Program-made: the position numbers and the translations under genes
The notes under the pieces: model-generated
The model's database searches: none
The model's input: only the letters and a program-made list of their open reading frames with translations
Told to the model about the DNA's origin: nothing
In this document: in pieces, positions 26,337 through 27,127 of the stretch
Layout: every line of letters starts with the position of its first letter
Position numbering within the stretch: the stretch's first letter is position 1
From: Chara braunii
Taxonomy: Eukaryota > Streptophyta > Charophyceae > Charales > Characeae
DNA: 27,127 bases
Assembly: GCA_003427395.1 (NCBI GenBank)
Contig: BFEA01001189.1
Location: forward strand, 109,262-136,388
Direction: 5' to 3'

Positions 26337-27127
26337 CTTCAGTATGTTCTGGGGTTAAGTTGTACGATCAGTGGCCAGGTGTTCTCCATCCTCATCTGAG
26401 TTCGCCACATTATCTTCTCCTTGTGCAGGCACCCGTGATTAATTTTCTTCAGCAGAAAGCATGATAACAAGATTGGCATGCAGGATTCCAAAGAAAGATG
26501 AAAGACTGAGATTGACAAGCAGGAACACAGATCAGATGGACAACAAGAGTAGAAGGCGGGAAGGTCGAGGGACTTCAGACAAAACGCCATGCTTCTGGGC
26601 GCTGTGTATGGGTGCCATGCGAGGAGGGGAGAAAGCCTGAAGGAGGTGGACGAGGAGTGTGATATACTCATGGTCTCTATTGGAAGTTTCAACAGTAGGG
26701 GATGCCAGCCTTCAAAAAATGTGTGCAACAGAGAGGGAGAGGAAAGCACTGAAGGCCAATGATTTGCCGAGCACTCCACTGAGAAAGACAGAAGAGCAGA
26801 AAGCAAGGGAGAAAAGGTGAATGGCTAGAGGGCGATTCTAGCAGGACAGGCCCAAGCGGCAACAGGAAAGAGAATTTTTTGGCAGCAATACATAGATGTT
26901 CGATTTCCCAGGGGAACATCCCCAACCCCCGCGCTATCTTCCCCCCCCCCCATCCACCCACACGCCAGTTCCCCTTCGTGCGCTTCTTCCTCCGCGTGCC
27001 ACAATCTCCCACCTCCCACGCGATCTTCCCCCCCACCAAACCCTCTCCTCCGATCCCGACCCCGCTCCAGCTTTCCCCACCTTCTTCCTGCCCCGCCCCC
27101 ACTCCCTCCTTCGATCCCGACTCCCCC
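26337..27127. other. Unassigned sequence, C-rich at right edge
   Basis: A minus-strand 155-codon open frame (26806-26339), rich in S, L and C, shows no domain. From about 26,930 to the end, the plus strand becomes C-rich (CCCCCCCC runs, CGATCCCGAC twice near 27,050 and 27,112). No gene recognised. Confidence 0.4.

Overview
This window looks like gene-poor, repeat-laden nuclear DNA of a large eukaryotic genome. It has no bacterial-style gene packing, long microsatellites (CT/GA, GTCT, CA), two assembly gaps, an LTR-retrotransposon relic of the chromovirus type, a U6 snRNA-derived copy with the plant-style 5' hairpin, and SINE-like units. A streptophyte, perhaps a charophyte alga such as Chara, is my best guess. 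That is inference from overall style; no host gene in the window proves it.

Layout. 1-2,380: mostly unassigned, with local tandem duplications (69 bp, 154 bp, 3x20 bp). 2,381-5,100: a (CT)n tract, then a C-rich block of decayed repeat units holding several nested duplications, a one-base N flanked by a perfect duplication, and a 186-bp insertion flanked by TTAA with inverted termini. 5,334-6,525: satellite-like repeats of about 157 and 129 bp. 6,680-7,703: the longest open frame in the window, of doubtful coding status, containing an in-frame 34-codon duplication and ending in a dispersed repeat shared with 1,930-2,190. 7,785-8,620: three diverged ~300-bp units. 8,792-8,825: a 34-nt match to group II intron domain V. 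9,980-10,077: a U6-derived sequence. 10,896-11,025: (GA)n, a 30-N gap and poly-G. 11,312-12,906: SINE-like repeats with Pol III A/B boxes, then a tRNA-headed, A-tailed SINE candidate. 13,077-14,704: G-rich and C-rich repeats with a C50 run. 14,705-19,340: mostly unassigned, with an inverted-repeat element and stem-loops. 19,341-20,700: a foldback of 30-bp units, compound microsatellites and a ~460-bp duplication. 21,790-24,840 (minus strand): a degenerate Ty3/gypsy chromovirus polyprotein with protease, reverse transcriptase, RNase H, integrase and chromodomain, followed by a polypurine tract and a possible LTR start. 24,846-27,127: a perfect 13-bp inverted repeat, a 186-bp tandem duplication and unassigned sequence.

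The genes do not form a pathway. The only sequence with clear protein homology is the dead retrotransposon, which carries stops, frameshifts, an altered protease active site and an internal deletion, and has no gag or 5' LTR in view. The dominant theme is local duplication at almost every scale, with insertions of small mobile sequences on top.
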